DNA from: Chaenocephalus aceratus
Taxonomy: Eukaryota > Chordata > Actinopteri > Perciformes > Channichthyidae
Assembly (NCBI GenBank): GCA_023974075.1
Contig: JAMFTG010000489.1
Coordinates: 62,001 to 126,000, forward strand
Length of the DNA: 64,000 nt
Direction of reading: 5' to 3'
This document shows, in pieces, positions 63,681-64,000 of this stretch. The position numbers and the translations under genes were made by a program. The notes under the pieces were generated by a model. The model was not told the DNA's origin, made no database searches, and saw nothing but the letters and a program-made list of their open reading frames with translations. Position 1 is the stretch's first letter. Every line of letters starts with the position of its first letter.

Positions 63681-64000
63681 AACAGCAAATATTGTTGAAG
63701 AAATTGCTGCCGTACTTAAAATTGGGAAGTTGAGGGACAGTGTCATGGCTTCTGTGCGTCAGCCGCTGAGGGAGAAAGACTCACAGGATCTCACAGATCA
63801 CTTTGAGAGTGAGATACGGCATCTCAATAAAATCTGTTCTGCCACTTTCCCCCCTGAGTGTAGCTGTCTTGATCGACTGAATGCAATATTCAAGATGGAA
63901 CTCCAGAGCATTTTCTGAGACGTTTGCATTGCCCTCAGAATTTTCTTGACGCTCCCAGTTACCGTAGCTGGTGGTGAAAGATCATTTAGTAAGTTGAAAC

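Larger units (their letters stand above)
59600..64000 (+). pseudogene. Decayed autonomous hAT (TTF zinc finger/DUF4371 type), continues past the edge
   Basis: Coding pieces in order: 59600-59612 plus 59969-60064 (MSSPAHESGAQKRKKKRQQE... ending KYFHKK before a GTATTT donor); 60622-60819; 60860-61074 (KKLAMRETDQEFPHDSKGKR, FCTMCSFLQGAKH: TTF zinc finger); 61703-61820 (DVEWRRMYDKFPSHETSRNH); 61823-62160 (LLKDHLDKIRTSKKGSQLTH, ICDATPDISHTEQNV: DUF4371); 62340-62455; 63233-63420 (LSDTRWSARIDAVKP); 63690-64000 ending GGERSFSKLK, the hAT dimerisation motif. Interrupted by MITEs and a microsatellite; frameshifts in between. Confidence 0.8.

Overview
This is eukaryotic, almost certainly teleost fish, nuclear DNA. 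Two vertebrate genes can be assembled exon by exon, both on the minus strand: GCLM (glutamate-cysteine ligase modifier subunit, 7 coding exons, 56254 down to 38725) and DNTTIP2 (Fcf2-domain nucleolar pre-rRNA processing factor, 8 coding exons, 29431 down to 6748). They are neighbours in the same orientation, as I recall for the human DNTTIP2-GCLM locus. Between and inside them lie fish-type transposons: hAT relatives with 8-bp target duplications, PIF/Harbinger-like MITEs with TTA/TAA duplications, piggyBac-like MITEs with TTAA, a full-length L1-type LINE, a Rex1/RTE-type LINE tail and a short LTR retroelement.

Layout. 1-6250: DNTTIP2 3' flank with a possible unknown minus-strand exon, two hAT-like elements and a possible plus-strand exon. 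6250-29431: DNTTIP2, introns packed with nested hATs, microsatellites and 36-bp arrays. 29456-31107: DNTTIP2 promoter region, then an LTR element with indistinguishable LTRs. 31900-35500: MITEs and a dead KIAA1586-like hAT. 35860-36740: minisatellite element. 38725-56254: GCLM, with the LINE in intron 6, a hAT-like array element in intron 4 abutting exon 5, and a 1.9-kb 37-bp minisatellite in intron 2. 56255-64000: GCLM upstream region, a 127-bp inverted repeat, and a decayed autonomous hAT (TTF zinc finger/DUF4371 type) carrying MITEs inside its coding sequence.

The two genes serve different housekeeping roles: DNTTIP2 in small-subunit ribosome processing, GCLM in glutathione synthesis. I found no novel gene system. 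The most interesting observations are two hAT-type insertions whose target duplications include the 3' splice site of exon 5 in each gene. Also notable are single-base indels in otherwise well conserved coding exons (six in the 117-bp GCLM exon 6), suggesting local assembly error, and a perfect 40-bp hairpin in the predicted DNTTIP2 3' UTR. No tRNA, rRNA or CRISPR was recognised.
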